Notes under the pieces: model-generated
Told to the model about the DNA's origin: nothing
The model's database searches: none
The model's input: only the letters and a program-made list of their open reading frames with translations
NCBI GenBank assembly: GCA_028284725.1
Contig: JANQRD010000071.1
Location: 1-33,301 of the forward strand
Length of the DNA: 33,301 nucleotides
From: Allomuricauda sp.
Lineage (GTDB): Bacteria > Bacteroidota > Bacteroidia > Flavobacteriales > Flavobacteriaceae
Direction of reading: 5' to 3'
Shown here: one piece after another, positions 24,792 through 32,597 of the stretch
Layout of the letters: every line of letters begins with the position of its first letter
Position numbering within the stretch: the stretch's first letter is position 1
Program-made: the position numbers and the translations under genes

Positions 24792-26432
24792 ATGGCAGAA
24801 GTGATCAACATGCCTCGTTTGAGCGATACCATGGAAGAAGGTACCGTGGCAAAATGGCTCAAAAAAGTAGGGGACAAGGTAGAGGAAGGCGATATTTTGG
24901 CCGAGATCGAGACAGATAAGGCCACGATGGAATTTGAGTCCTTCCATGAAGGAACATTGTTGCATATCGGCATTCAAGAAGGTGATGGCGCCCCTGTTGA
25001 TTCCTTATTGGCCATTATTGGTGAAGATGGAGAGGATATCACCGGGTTGCTGGCTGGGGGCACCCAACCTACTGCTGAAACGGCAACTCCTGCCGCTCCT
25101 GAAGAAAAATCAGAAGAAGCTGCTCCTGTAGCACCACCCGCTGCAAGTGCGGAGATTCCAGAAGGTGTTGAGATAGTAAAAATGCCCCGCTTGAGCGATA
25201 CCATGGAAGAAGGTACCGTGGCATCTTGGTTGAAAAAAGTAGGGGATACCGTGGAAGAGGGCGATATTTTGGCTGAAATCGAGACTGATAAGGCCACTAT
25301 GGAGTTTGAATCATTCTATGCTGGAACCCTATTGCACATTGGGATACAAGAAGGAGAATCCGCACCTGTGGATGAGGTGTTGGCCGTGATAGGGCCTGCT
25401 GGAACTGACGTAAATGCAGTACTAAGTGCCCCTGTAGGAGGAACCAGTGCTGCGGAAAGTGCACCTAAAGCCGAAAGTGCTCCCGCAGACACACCGAAAG
25501 CCCAAGAAACAACGGCTCCTGCAGTCCCTTCACAAAATGGGCAACGTATTTTGGCTTCACCTTTGGCAAAGAAAATAGCAGTCGAAAAAGGGATTAATTT
25601 GGCTGATGTTACCGGTTCAGGAGATCATGGTCGAATTATAAAAAGGGATGTGGAGAATTACCAACCATCCCAAGCTCCCAAAACGGAAGCTGCTCCAGTT
25701 GAAACAGCTGCTGCAGCACCAATTGTGCCCATAAGTCTACCCGTCGGAGAAGAAAGTGTTGAAGAAGTGAAGAACTCAACCATGCGTAAGGTGATCGCCA
25801 AGCGTTTGGGAGAATCCAAATTCTCGGCTCCACACTATTATTTGACCATAGAAGTGGATATGGACGATGCGAAGGCTTCCCGGGCGCAGATCAATGATTT
25901 GCCCGATACCAAAGTTTCGTTCAACGATATGGTGTTAAAAGCCTGTGCGATGGCCTTAAAAAAGCATCCACAAGTAAACACAACCTGGAATGGCGATTCC
26001 ACCATATACAAACACCACATCCATATGGGTGTTGCTGTGGCGGTTGACGAAGGACTTGTGGTTCCTGTACTCAAGTTTGCCGATCAATTGAGCTTGACCC
26101 AGATTGGGGCTGCGGTGAAAGATTTAGCCGGAAGGGCAAGAACCAAAAAGATAAAGCCTGATGAGATGGAAGGCAGTACCTTCACAGTATCCAACTTGGG
26201 AATGTTTGGTATTTTGGAATTTACTTCCATTATCAACCAACCCAATTCGGCGATTTTATCCGTTGGAGCGATTGTGGACAAACCTCTTGTCAAAAATGGG
26301 GAAATCGTAGCCGGAAGCACTATGAAAGTCACTTTGGCCTGTGATCACAGAACCGTTGACGGTGCTACTGGGGCACAATTCCTACAGACCTTGAGGGCAT
26401 ATCTCGAGAACCCTGTGACCATGTTGGCGTAG
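24792..26432 (+). CDS. pdhC: Pyruvate dehydrogenase E2, dihydrolipoamide acetyltransferase, two lipoyl domains
   Basis: The 546-residue protein has two biotinyl-lipoyl domains with lipoylation motif ETDKATMEF (Lys ~43 and ~167), joined by Pro/Ala-rich flexible linkers. A peripheral subunit-binding domain follows (RILASPLAKKIAVEKGINLA...GRIIKRDV, ~252-288), then the acetyltransferase core with catalytic DHRTVDGATGAQF. It transfers the acetyl group from E1 to CoA in the cytoplasm. The two lipoyl domains are so similar at DNA level that they look like a recent or gene-converted duplication. The intact HRTVDG motif shows the core is not degenerate. It overlaps nothing and ends at an intergenic REP-like element. 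Confidence 0.96.
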   Translation: MAEVINMPRLSDTMEEGTVAKWLKKVGDKVEEGDILAEIETDKATMEFESFHEGTLLHIGIQEGDGAPVDSLLAIIGEDGEDITGLLAGGTQPTAETATPAAPEEKSEEAAPVAPPAASAEIPEGVEIVKMPRLSDTMEEGTVASWLKKVGDTVEEGDILAEIETDKATMEFESFYAGTLLHIGIQEGESAPVDEVLAVIGPAGTDVNAVLSAPVGGTSAAESAPKAESAPADTPKAQETTAPAVPSQNGQRILASPLAKKIAVEKGINLADVTGSGDHGRIIKRDVENYQPSQAPKTEAAPVETAAAAPIVPISLPVGEESVEEVKNSTMRKVIAKRLGESKFSAPHYYLTIEVDMDDAKASRAQINDLPDTKVSFNDMVLKACAMALKKHPQVNTTWNGDSTIYKHHIHMGVAVAVDEGLVVPVLKFADQLSLTQIGAAVKDLAGRARTKKIKPDEMEGSTFTVSNLGMFGILEFTSIINQPNSAILSVGAIVDKPLVKNGEIVAGSTMKVTLACDHRTVDGATGAQFLQTLRAYLENPVTMLA

Positions 26433-26442
26433 TAAGATGTTA

Positions 26443-26490
26443 GTTCGAGCGTCTGCCCGCATGACACGTTCGGACGGGCAGTCGAGAACC
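26443..26490. repeat. REP-like palindrome with internal hairpin
   Basis: GTTCGAG (26443-26449) pairs imperfectly with the TCGAGAACC end (26482-26490). Inside is a perfect stem CTGCCCG / CGGGCAG (26453-26459 and 26475-26481). It belongs to the same TCGA-rich style as the elements near 27606 and 29912. Confidence 0.45.
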
Positions 26491-26501
26491 ATATAAACTA
26501 T

Positions 26502-26535
26502 AAGCATCCTTTTTTAGGATGCTTTTTTTATTTTT
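26502..26535 (+). terminator. Terminator after pdhA-pdhC
   Basis: AAGCATCCT (26502-26510) and AGGATGCTT (26516-26524) form a perfect 9-bp stem, followed by a long T-run (TTTTTATTTTT). It follows the E2 stop by about 70 bases. Confidence 0.9.
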
Positions 26536-26553
26536 AGAACAAATAACATCAGG

Positions 26554-27591
26554 ATGAAAAAACTAGTAGCAATACTCGGATTAACCCTGCTCTTTGGCTG
26601 TGGGCCTTCTCAAATTGCAGTAACCGGAATCACTACACCCCCTCCTTCCGGCCCGGAAGGTGTAAAGGGAAACATTGTAGAAGAAACCCCTGAAGTCAAG
26701 TTAGAAGCAGATAAATCAACATTTACTGATACAGAACGCATAGGTGACTTGATGAACTACTTAGCATCGGATGATCTGAAAGGACGTGATTCGGGCAGTG
26801 AAGGTATTGCCATGGCTGCTACCTACATCGAGAATTACTTCAAATCCTATCATGTAAAGCCCTATTTCAAATCGTATAGGGATACCCTCTCCAACTATAA
26901 AAAAACATCCTATAATGTGGTGGGTATTGTTGAGGGTAATGATCCGGTTTTGAAAAATGAATATATAGTGGTCGGGGCCCATTACGACCATATCGGAATC
27001 ATAAAAATTGAGAATGGTGACGCCATTGCCAATGGTGCCAACGACAACGCTTCTGGTACCACCACCGTTATGGAATTGGCCCGCTATTTTGGAACGAAGA
27101 AAACCAACAAACGCAGCCTGATTTTTGCCTTGTTCAGTGCCGAGGAAAAAGGGCTTTTAGGGTCGAAGCATTTGGCAAAGAAACTTAAAGAACAAAATCT
27201 GAACCTCTATACCATGCTCAACTTTGAAATGACCGGGGTTCCCCTTAGGGGAAAAGACTACGTGGTTTACATCACTGGGTACACTCGATCCAATTTTGCA
27301 CAGGTGTGTAATACCTATGCCCAGGAAAAGCTTGTGGGTTTTTTGCCTACAGCTCGTCAATATAGTCTTTTCCAGAGATCTGACAATTATCCGTTCTATC
27401 TGGAATTTGGGGTGCCTTCTCATACCTATTGTGCCTTCGACTTTACCAATTTTGATCAATATCACAAGGTAGGGGACGAAGTAGATCTTATGGATTTTGA
27501 TTTTATGGCCACTTTGGTGAATAAAATGATTCCCGTTTTGGAAGGTATCACCAATGCATCCACTCAAGAAATCAAATTAGACTCAAAATAA
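26554..27591 (+). CDS. M28-family zinc aminopeptidase-like lipoprotein
   Basis: The 345-residue lipoprotein (leader ending LLFGC, cysteine at residue 16) has the di-zinc M28 motifs: GAHYDHIG (His143, Asp145), NGANDNASGTT (bridging Asp ~164), FSAEEKGLLGSKH (Glu ~197-198), NFEMTG and a late QYHKVGDEVD. All expected metal ligands are visible, so it should be an active exopeptidase, probably acting on peptides in the periplasm or on the outer membrane. A 40-residue Pro-rich stalk separates the lipid anchor from the catalytic domain. It follows a terminator and has its own promoter, and it lies beside pdhC as in related genomes. Confidence 0.92.
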   Translation: MKKLVAILGLTLLFGCGPSQIAVTGITTPPPSGPEGVKGNIVEETPEVKLEADKSTFTDTERIGDLMNYLASDDLKGRDSGSEGIAMAATYIENYFKSYHVKPYFKSYRDTLSNYKKTSYNVVGIVEGNDPVLKNEYIVVGAHYDHIGIIKIENGDAIANGANDNASGTTTVMELARYFGTKKTNKRSLIFALFSAEEKGLLGSKHLAKKLKEQNLNLYTMLNFEMTGVPLRGKDYVVYITGYTRSNFAQVCNTYAQEKLVGFLPTARQYSLFQRSDNYPFYLEFGVPSHTYCAFDFTNFDQYHKVGDEVDLMDFDFMATLVNKMIPVLEGITNASTQEIKLDSK

Positions 27592-27605
27592 TTACCATAT
27601 TTGGG

Positions 27606-27630
27606 TCACACTGAGCCTATCGAAGTGTGA
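27606..27630. repeat. REP-like palindrome (TCACACT / AGTGTGA)
   Basis: TCACACT and AGTGTGA are a perfect 7-bp inverted repeat around GAGCCTATCGA. The inner TGAGC...TCGAAG pattern recurs in the element at 29912-29940. It lies in the 72-base gap between the M28 and SDR genes. Confidence 0.5.
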
Positions 27631-27663
27631 AGTTTTATTGGATTACTGTCTAAAGCTAAGTTT

Positions 27664-28341
27664 ATGGCAAACATTATCATTACAGGGACAAGCAGAGGGA
27701 TTGGATATGAATTGGTTCAGCTTTTTGCCCAACAAGGACATCAGGTACTAGCGTTATCACGAAACGCAAAACCTGTCGCGGATTTGGAGTTGCAGAATGT
27801 GCATAGTATTGCTTTTGACTTGGCAAACCCCGAAGATTATGCAAACCTTGATGAAGTACTCCAAAAATGGGATGAAGTTGATGTATTGATCAATAATGCC
27901 GGTCGTTTACTGAACAAGCCTTTTTTGGAAACTTCCACGGAGGAATTCGAGTCGGTTTATCAAGTAAACGTGTTTGGAGTAGCGGAGATAACAAAGACTG
28001 TACTACCTAAAATGGGCAAAAATGGACATGTGGTAACCATCAGTTCCATGGGAGGGGTACAGGGAAGTTTGAAGTTCCCCGGCCTATCGGCTTATAGCTC
28101 AAGCAAAGGCGCTGTAATTACACTGACCGAACTGTGGGCAGAAGAATTCAAGGAAACTGGCCCCAGTTTTAATGTGTTGGCTATTGGAGCCGTGCAGACC
28201 GAAATGTTGGCGGAGGCTTTCCCTGGATATCAAGCTCCAGTAACAGCAAGGGAAATGGCATCGTACATTAAGGATTTTGCCTTGACAGGGCATCAATTGT
28301 ATAATGGAAAGTTACTTCAGGTAAGTAATAGTACACCTTAG
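27664..28341 (+). CDS. Short-chain dehydrogenase/reductase (SDR)
   Basis: The 225-residue protein has a classical SDR fold: TGTSRGIG (residues 7-14) for NAD(P), NNAG (77-80), ISSMGG with the catalytic Ser (~127-128), and SAYSSSKGAV with Tyr144 and Lys148. All catalytic residues are present. The arginine in the glycine loop suggests NADP(H). The substrate is unknown. It is convergent with the DUF6090 gene downstream and lies 72 bases after the M28 gene, with a REP-like element between them. Confidence 0.93.
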   Translation: MANIIITGTSRGIGYELVQLFAQQGHQVLALSRNAKPVADLELQNVHSIAFDLANPEDYANLDEVLQKWDEVDVLINNAGRLLNKPFLETSTEEFESVYQVNVFGVAEITKTVLPKMGKNGHVVTISSMGGVQGSLKFPGLSAYSSSKGAVITLTELWAEEFKETGPSFNVLAIGAVQTEMLAEAFPGYQAPVTAREMASYIKDFALTGHQLYNGKLLQVSNSTP

Positions 28342-28366
28342 GGGTTATCGCTTCAGCTTCCAAAAA

Positions 28367-29131
28367 TTAAGTTTGTGTTGCTATTTCTTCCTCAATAAGA
28401 ACGATTATTTCTTCAATTTCCTCCCGTAATGGAAGGTAATATGAATGAACCGTACCCTTTTGCACCAAACCAAAAAATACGATAGTATTCAGAAAGTATG
28501 TGGACTGGAACAATGGTTTGTTTGTATTTGTTCTGGTTTTGCTCTTACCAATATCGTTTGAAAGATCCAAAGGGTCCAAAGCAGCAACACTCCCTTTTTG
28601 TCTTAAAAAAACACTCATCTCGTTTCTGAGTCGGGATACTTCCTCTTCTTGAACCTGGATTCTTTCCACCTTTTTTTCGAAGCTTGCCAAGTGCTGTTTT
28701 AGCACCTCATTTTCTAGAATTTTGAGGTTTCCAGAACTTATAATTTCCAATAAGACACCATTGCTGGGCCTATAAACGGCCTCACTGTTCAATTTGCCAA
28801 ATGCCTGTCCGATTTGTGCTTCGCTCACCGTGTCCAATACTTTTGGGTTAAAAAGGACGCGCATGTTCTCCACACCTTGCGACAATTCTTGGGCTGCACT
28901 GATTGTGGTATCCAGCAATGCCAGGTTGAACTCAAACTCTTCATGCAAAGAGTTTAAATAGGCCAATGCGGTTTTGCGTGTTTTGTGGTATTCATTGCTG
29001 TTATTGATGCTTAGCGCGATCAGAATGCCAATGACCACAAGTACAATTTCGCCAATAGCATACAGCAAATACTTGCTAAACTTATTTTCTGAGAGCAATT
29101 TTTGACGAATTTTTCTGAAGAATTTTATCAT
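28367..29131 (-). CDS. DUF6090-type single-pass membrane protein
   Basis: I choose the ATG at 29131 (254 residues), since MIKFFRKIRQKLLSENKFSK, followed by YLLYAIGEIVLVVIGILIAL, is the usual opening of these proteins. The longer frame to 29194 adds an odd leader. A short basic N-terminus precedes one membrane helix (residues ~21-41). The rest is an outer domain with helices and a heptad-rich coil around ASFEKKVERIQVQEEEVSRL. This family is abundant and multicopy in Flavobacteriaceae, and its function is unknown. It stands alone here, divergent from the SprT-like gene. Confidence 0.85.
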   Translation of the reverse strand: MIKFFRKIRQKLLSENKFSKYLLYAIGEIVLVVIGILIALSINNSNEYHKTRKTALAYLNSLHEEFEFNLALLDTTISAAQELSQGVENMRVLFNPKVLDTVSEAQIGQAFGKLNSEAVYRPSNGVLLEIISSGNLKILENEVLKQHLASFEKKVERIQVQEEEVSRLRNEMSVFLRQKGSVAALDPLDLSNDIGKSKTRTNTNKPLFQSTYFLNTIVFFGLVQKGTVHSYYLPLREEIEEIIVLIEEEIATQT

Positions 29132-29280
29132 TGGTTTGCTAGTTGTTAGCTGGGTCGACCCATGAACAGGTTCAATAAAAATAAACCTATTCATTCTTTT
29201 TGATTGAAAATGTTCAAGTTTTGTTCATATTTCAAATCAATAGCGGTTGATTTTAAGCTTTCCCATCTACCATAAACCTT

Positions 29281-29288
29281 TACTTTTG
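29281..29288 (+). promoter_or_regulatory. -7 promoter box of the SprT-like gene, just before its start
   Basis: TACTTTTG is an exact TAnnTTTG box ending six bases before the GTG at 29294. If used, transcription would begin at or within a few bases of the start codon, so the mRNA would be nearly leaderless. Confidence 0.45.
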
Positions 29289-29293
29289 ATTGT

Positions 29294-29893
29294 GTGAATG
29301 CCACTTTGGAAAAATACTTGCCAGAACGTGCTGTAGCCCCTTGTTTTGAGTTGATCAAAACCCATGGAGTACATTTAAAGATTGTCAACCATCGGGTCAC
29401 AAGGCATGGGGATTATCGCAGGTTGCCAAATGGCCTGCATCAGGTTACCGTCAATGCTTCGCTGAATAAGTATCGTTTTTTGATTACACTGGTTCATGAG
29501 ATTGCCCATTTGGTGGCTTTTGAACGGTATGGACGTCGTATTAAACCCCATGGCATCGAATGGAAACGCACTTTTCAGCATTTGATGATTCCCTTTATCC
29601 GGCCGGAGGTTTTTCCCTCTCAGTTGTTGCCCCTGATTGCCCATCACTTTAAAAACCCAAAGGCAAGTAGCAGTACCGATGCACGTTTGTCCATCGCCCT
29701 TAAGGCTTTTGACCTGGAGGATCGAAAAAATAGCTATGTGTACGAATTGCCCACAGGCAGTACCTTTCGATTGTACAACGGTAAGCTGTTCCAAAAGGGA
29801 AAAAAGCGAATAAAACGCTACGAATGTGTGGAATTGGCTACCGGAAAAGTATATTTGTTCCAGCCGAACGCTGAGGTCGAATTGGTACAATAA
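29294..29893 (+). CDS. SprT-like zinc metalloprotease domain protein
   Basis: The 199-residue protein carries HEIAH (residues 68-72) and a third ligand His in KPHGIEW (86), the zinc site of SprT/Spartan-type metallopeptidases. The C-terminal half (KRIKRYECVELATGKVYLF, with earlier YVYELPTGSTFRLYNG) is the SprT zinc-ribbon-like part, in which the cysteine pairs are largely lost. SprT-like proteins are linked to protein-DNA crosslink repair in eukaryotes. The bacterial role is uncertain. The start is a GTG at 29294, since the next in-frame ATG is far downstream and the N-terminus MNATLEKYLPERAVAPCFEL fits the family. It lies upstream of manC with an 81-base gap. Confidence 0.88.
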   Translation: MNATLEKYLPERAVAPCFELIKTHGVHLKIVNHRVTRHGDYRRLPNGLHQVTVNASLNKYRFLITLVHEIAHLVAFERYGRRIKPHGIEWKRTFQHLMIPFIRPEVFPSQLLPLIAHHFKNPKASSSTDARLSIALKAFDLEDRKNSYVYELPTGSTFRLYNGKLFQKGKKRIKRYECVELATGKVYLFQPNAEVELVQ

Positions 29894-29911
29894 AAATCAC
29901 CTCAGGAACAA

Positions 29912-29940
29912 TGGTGTCACCCTTAACCTGTCGAAGAGTG
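29912..29940. repeat. REP-like palindrome, degenerate
   Basis: GTGTCACCCTTAACCTGTCGAAGAGTGCA keeps the CACCCT...TCGAAG...GTG layout of the element at 27606-27630, with a mismatch in the stem. It lies between the SprT-like and manC genes. Confidence 0.4.
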
Positions 29941-29974
29941 CATCAAAAAAAGAAGCTGGTTAACGAAACAACAC

Positions 29975-31054
29975 ATGAACCAAAATTATTATGCTGTTTT
30001 AATGGCTGGAGGAGTGGGCTCCCGATTCTGGCCTGTGAGTACTTCCTCGTATCCCAAACAGTTCCATGACATGCTGGGGACAGGAAGAACGTTGATTCAA
30101 AAAACTTTTGATCGCCTCAATCGGTTCATTCCCACGGAAAACATCCTGATTTTGACCAACGAGCGATACAACAATCTTGTATTGGAACAACTTCCTATGG
30201 TTCAACAAGAACAAGTGGTTTTGGAACCGGCCATGCGGAACACAGCTCCTTGCATCTTGTACGCCGCACTGAAAATTCAAAAAATGAATCCCAATGCGGT
30301 GATGATCGTAGCGCCCAGTGATCACTGGATTGAAGACGAACAAGCTTTCGAAAATGACGTGAAGGCCTGTTTTGACAAATGCGAAAAAGAAGAGGTGCTC
30401 TGCACTTTGGGCATTCAGCCCACTTTTCCGAATACGGGTTTTGGTTATATCGAATTTGAAAAGGGAAGTGACGAAAACCTAAAAAAGGTGTCCCAATTTA
30501 GAGAGAAACCGGATTACGAAACCGCCAAGGAGTTTTTGGCGCAGGGCAATTTTTTATGGAATGCCGGGATTTTTATGTGGAGTGTGAATACTATCGTCAA
30601 TGCCTTTAAAAGTTATCAGCCTGATCAATACGCATTGTTTGAGCAAGGCTTTTCCTGCTATAACACACCGGACGAACAGCCGTTTATAGCTGAAAACTAT
30701 GCCAAGGCGGAGAACATATCGATCGATTATGCTATCTTGGAGAATTCCAAATCCATATTTACACTGCCAGCCACCTTTGATTGGAATGATCTAGGGACTT
30801 GGGGTGCACTGTATGATAAGCTCGATAAAGATGAGGTAAAAAATGCTGTGGTGAACAGCAAGACACTTTTGCTGGATGCCAAAGGAAACATGATTCGTTC
30901 TCCAAAGGGAAAAATCGTGGTCGTGGACGGATTGGAAGACTATATCATTGTGGATAAGGAAGACGTATTGTTGATTTGCCCCAAAGCTAAGGAACAGGAT
31001 ATCAAAAAGGTGCTAGGCCAAGTAAAGGAAAAATTTGGTGATCAGTACACATAA
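29975..31054 (+). CDS. manC: Mannose-1-phosphate guanylyltransferase
   Basis: The 359-residue protein makes GDP-mannose from mannose-1-phosphate and GTP in the cytoplasm, for polysaccharide and lipid-linked sugars. The nucleotidyltransferase signature GGVGSRFWPVS with the following KQF (residues 12-30) is intact. VLEPAMRNTAPCIL, IVAPSDHWI, FREKPDYETAKEFL and WNAGIFMW complete the pattern, and FDWNDLGTWGALYD is the C-terminal substrate block. It lacks the fused isomerase domain of bifunctional ManC, so it is the shorter GMP type. The DUF389 gene begins two bases after the stop, so they form a tight operon. Confidence 0.95.
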   Translation: MNQNYYAVLMAGGVGSRFWPVSTSSYPKQFHDMLGTGRTLIQKTFDRLNRFIPTENILILTNERYNNLVLEQLPMVQQEQVVLEPAMRNTAPCILYAALKIQKMNPNAVMIVAPSDHWIEDEQAFENDVKACFDKCEKEEVLCTLGIQPTFPNTGFGYIEFEKGSDENLKKVSQFREKPDYETAKEFLAQGNFLWNAGIFMWSVNTIVNAFKSYQPDQYALFEQGFSCYNTPDEQPFIAENYAKAENISIDYAILENSKSIFTLPATFDWNDLGTWGALYDKLDKDEVKNAVVNSKTLLLDAKGNMIRSPKGKIVVVDGLEDYIIVDKEDVLLICPKAKEQDIKKVLGQVKEKFGDQYT

Positions 31055-31056
31055 CT

Positions 31057-32511
31057 ATGAGTGAGAATTTGTTTGCAAACGGGGATACCCCGAATCCGGA
31101 CAGCGGAGACGAGGTAAAAAAAGATTTAAAAGGACTTTTGGGCAGTATTCGGAAGTTTCTATCCGATTTGTTGGAAATCCGTTCCAATACCGATGCCATC
31201 GCGACCAAGGAATCCATCATTGCAGATATTCCCTTTAAAGGCCATACCTCCTGGATTTTGGTGTGTTCCATTTTCATTGCCTCGATTGGGCTTAACGCCA
31301 ATTCAACCGCAGTGGTTATTGGAGCGATGTTGATTTCCCCACTCATGGGTCCTATTTTGGGCATGGGTCTTTCTTTGGCAATCAATGATATTGATACGCT
31401 TCGCAGATCACTGAAGAATTTTGCCGTAATGGTGGTTTTGAGTGTCATAACCGCTTTTTTGTTTTTCTATCTTTTTCCACTTCGGGACGAATCTTCCGAG
31501 CTTTTGGCTCGTACAAAACCCGATATCAGAGATGTGTTGATCGCCTTTTTTGGGGGGCTTGCCCTAGTTATCGCCCGTGCCAAGAAGGGTACGATTGCCA
31601 GCGTTATTTTTGGGGTTGCCATTGCCACAGCACTCATGCCACCGCTTTGTACGGTAGGTTTCGGTTTGGCCATTGGAAAACCGTGGTATGCAGCGGGCGC
31701 TATGTACCTTTTTACCATCAATACCATTTTTATTGGGTTGGCTACCTTTTTGGTCATTAAGTTTTTGCGGTTTCCCATGGTACGCTATGCCAATTCGCAA
31801 AGGCGACGATTTATAGCACGGGTGGCCTCCATTACCGGTATTTTGGTGATGGTTCCTGCAGGATTTACCTTTTATCAAGTCTTTCAAGAATCCCTTTTTA
31901 AAAAGCAGGCACAGGAATTTTTAAAGGAAACTATTGAGGTCTATCAATTTAACGCTTCTGGACGTTATGTTGATAATCTGACCAAATTGCAGTACGATTC
32001 CGATGGTAATTCATTGATAGAGTTAGTCTGTATGGGAGATGAGCTGATTCCGGAAAATGTGATCAACACCTGGAGGGTTCAAAAAAACGAATATTCCCGA
32101 TTGAAGGATGCCGAATTTCGCATTTTACAAGGAGGAAAGGATGATTCCCAAGAAAAGTTCAATTACGTAAGTGAACTTTACGAAAAAAACAAAGCTGAAT
32201 TACTTACCAAGGATGAACAGATACGGCTTTTGGAGGAAGAAGTCGCCAGTTTGACCAAAAATGCAGGGAAACAAATCCCATTTGGAAACATCAGTGCTGA
32301 GGCTAAAGCCAATTACCAGAACATTGCTGCACTTGGATTTTCCTATCAACTACAAACGGACTTTAAAAAGCTGGATACGGTTCCTGTTTTTGAGGTGAAA
32401 TGGAAAGAGGGTATTCGACAGAACCAAAAGGATGCGGATGCCAAAAAAATGCTGGCCTGGCTCAAACTGAGACTTCAGGATACGACTTTGATCATTAAAG
32501 AAGTGGAGTAA
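31057..32511 (+). CDS. DUF389 family membrane protein
   Basis: The 484-residue protein has a charged N-terminal segment, then five to seven membrane helices (residues ~65-280). These include the conserved STAVVIGAMLISPLMGPILGMG and GVAIATALMPPLCTVGFGLAIG blocks that define DUF389 (TIGR00341/TIGR00271-like). A soluble C-terminal half of about 200 residues follows, with a coiled-coil-like stretch (NKAELLTKDEQIRLLEEEVA). Function is unknown; some members have been suggested to be transporters. It is coupled to manC (two-base gap). A 21-base tandem-like repeat follows its end. Confidence 0.9.
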   Translation: MSENLFANGDTPNPDSGDEVKKDLKGLLGSIRKFLSDLLEIRSNTDAIATKESIIADIPFKGHTSWILVCSIFIASIGLNANSTAVVIGAMLISPLMGPILGMGLSLAINDIDTLRRSLKNFAVMVVLSVITAFLFFYLFPLRDESSELLARTKPDIRDVLIAFFGGLALVIARAKKGTIASVIFGVAIATALMPPLCTVGFGLAIGKPWYAAGAMYLFTINTIFIGLATFLVIKFLRFPMVRYANSQRRRFIARVASITGILVMVPAGFTFYQVFQESLFKKQAQEFLKETIEVYQFNASGRYVDNLTKLQYDSDGNSLIELVCMGDELIPENVINTWRVQKNEYSRLKDAEFRILQGGKDDSQEKFNYVSELYEKNKAELLTKDEQIRLLEEEVASLTKNAGKQIPFGNISAEAKANYQNIAALGFSYQLQTDFKKLDTVPVFEVKWKEGIRQNQKDADAKKMLAWLKLRLQDTTLIIKEVE

Positions 32512-32573
32512 GATATCGGATTTCAGTAGGCAGATATCGGTTGACGGAAGTCAGATATTAGAGATTTGATTTT
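32511..32573. repeat. Three imperfect 21-bp tandem units after the DUF389 gene
   Basis: The string AGATAT recurs at 32511, 32532 and 32553, each 21 bases apart. Units one and two share AGATATCGG; unit three keeps AGATAT only. Similar short repeats occur in A/T-rich spacers of Flavobacteriaceae. No function is suggested by the sequence. Confidence 0.4.
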
Positions 32574-32597
32574 TGTACACCGACATCTGAGATAGCA

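Noticed and set aside
29375..29890. 171-codon frame on the minus strand
   Set aside because: It is antisense to the SprT-like gene, whose HEIAH motif and family fit are clear.
32511..32573. Tandem repeat as a possible phase-variation or CRISPR-like site
   Set aside because: Only three imperfect units, outside any gene, and unit three has diverged.
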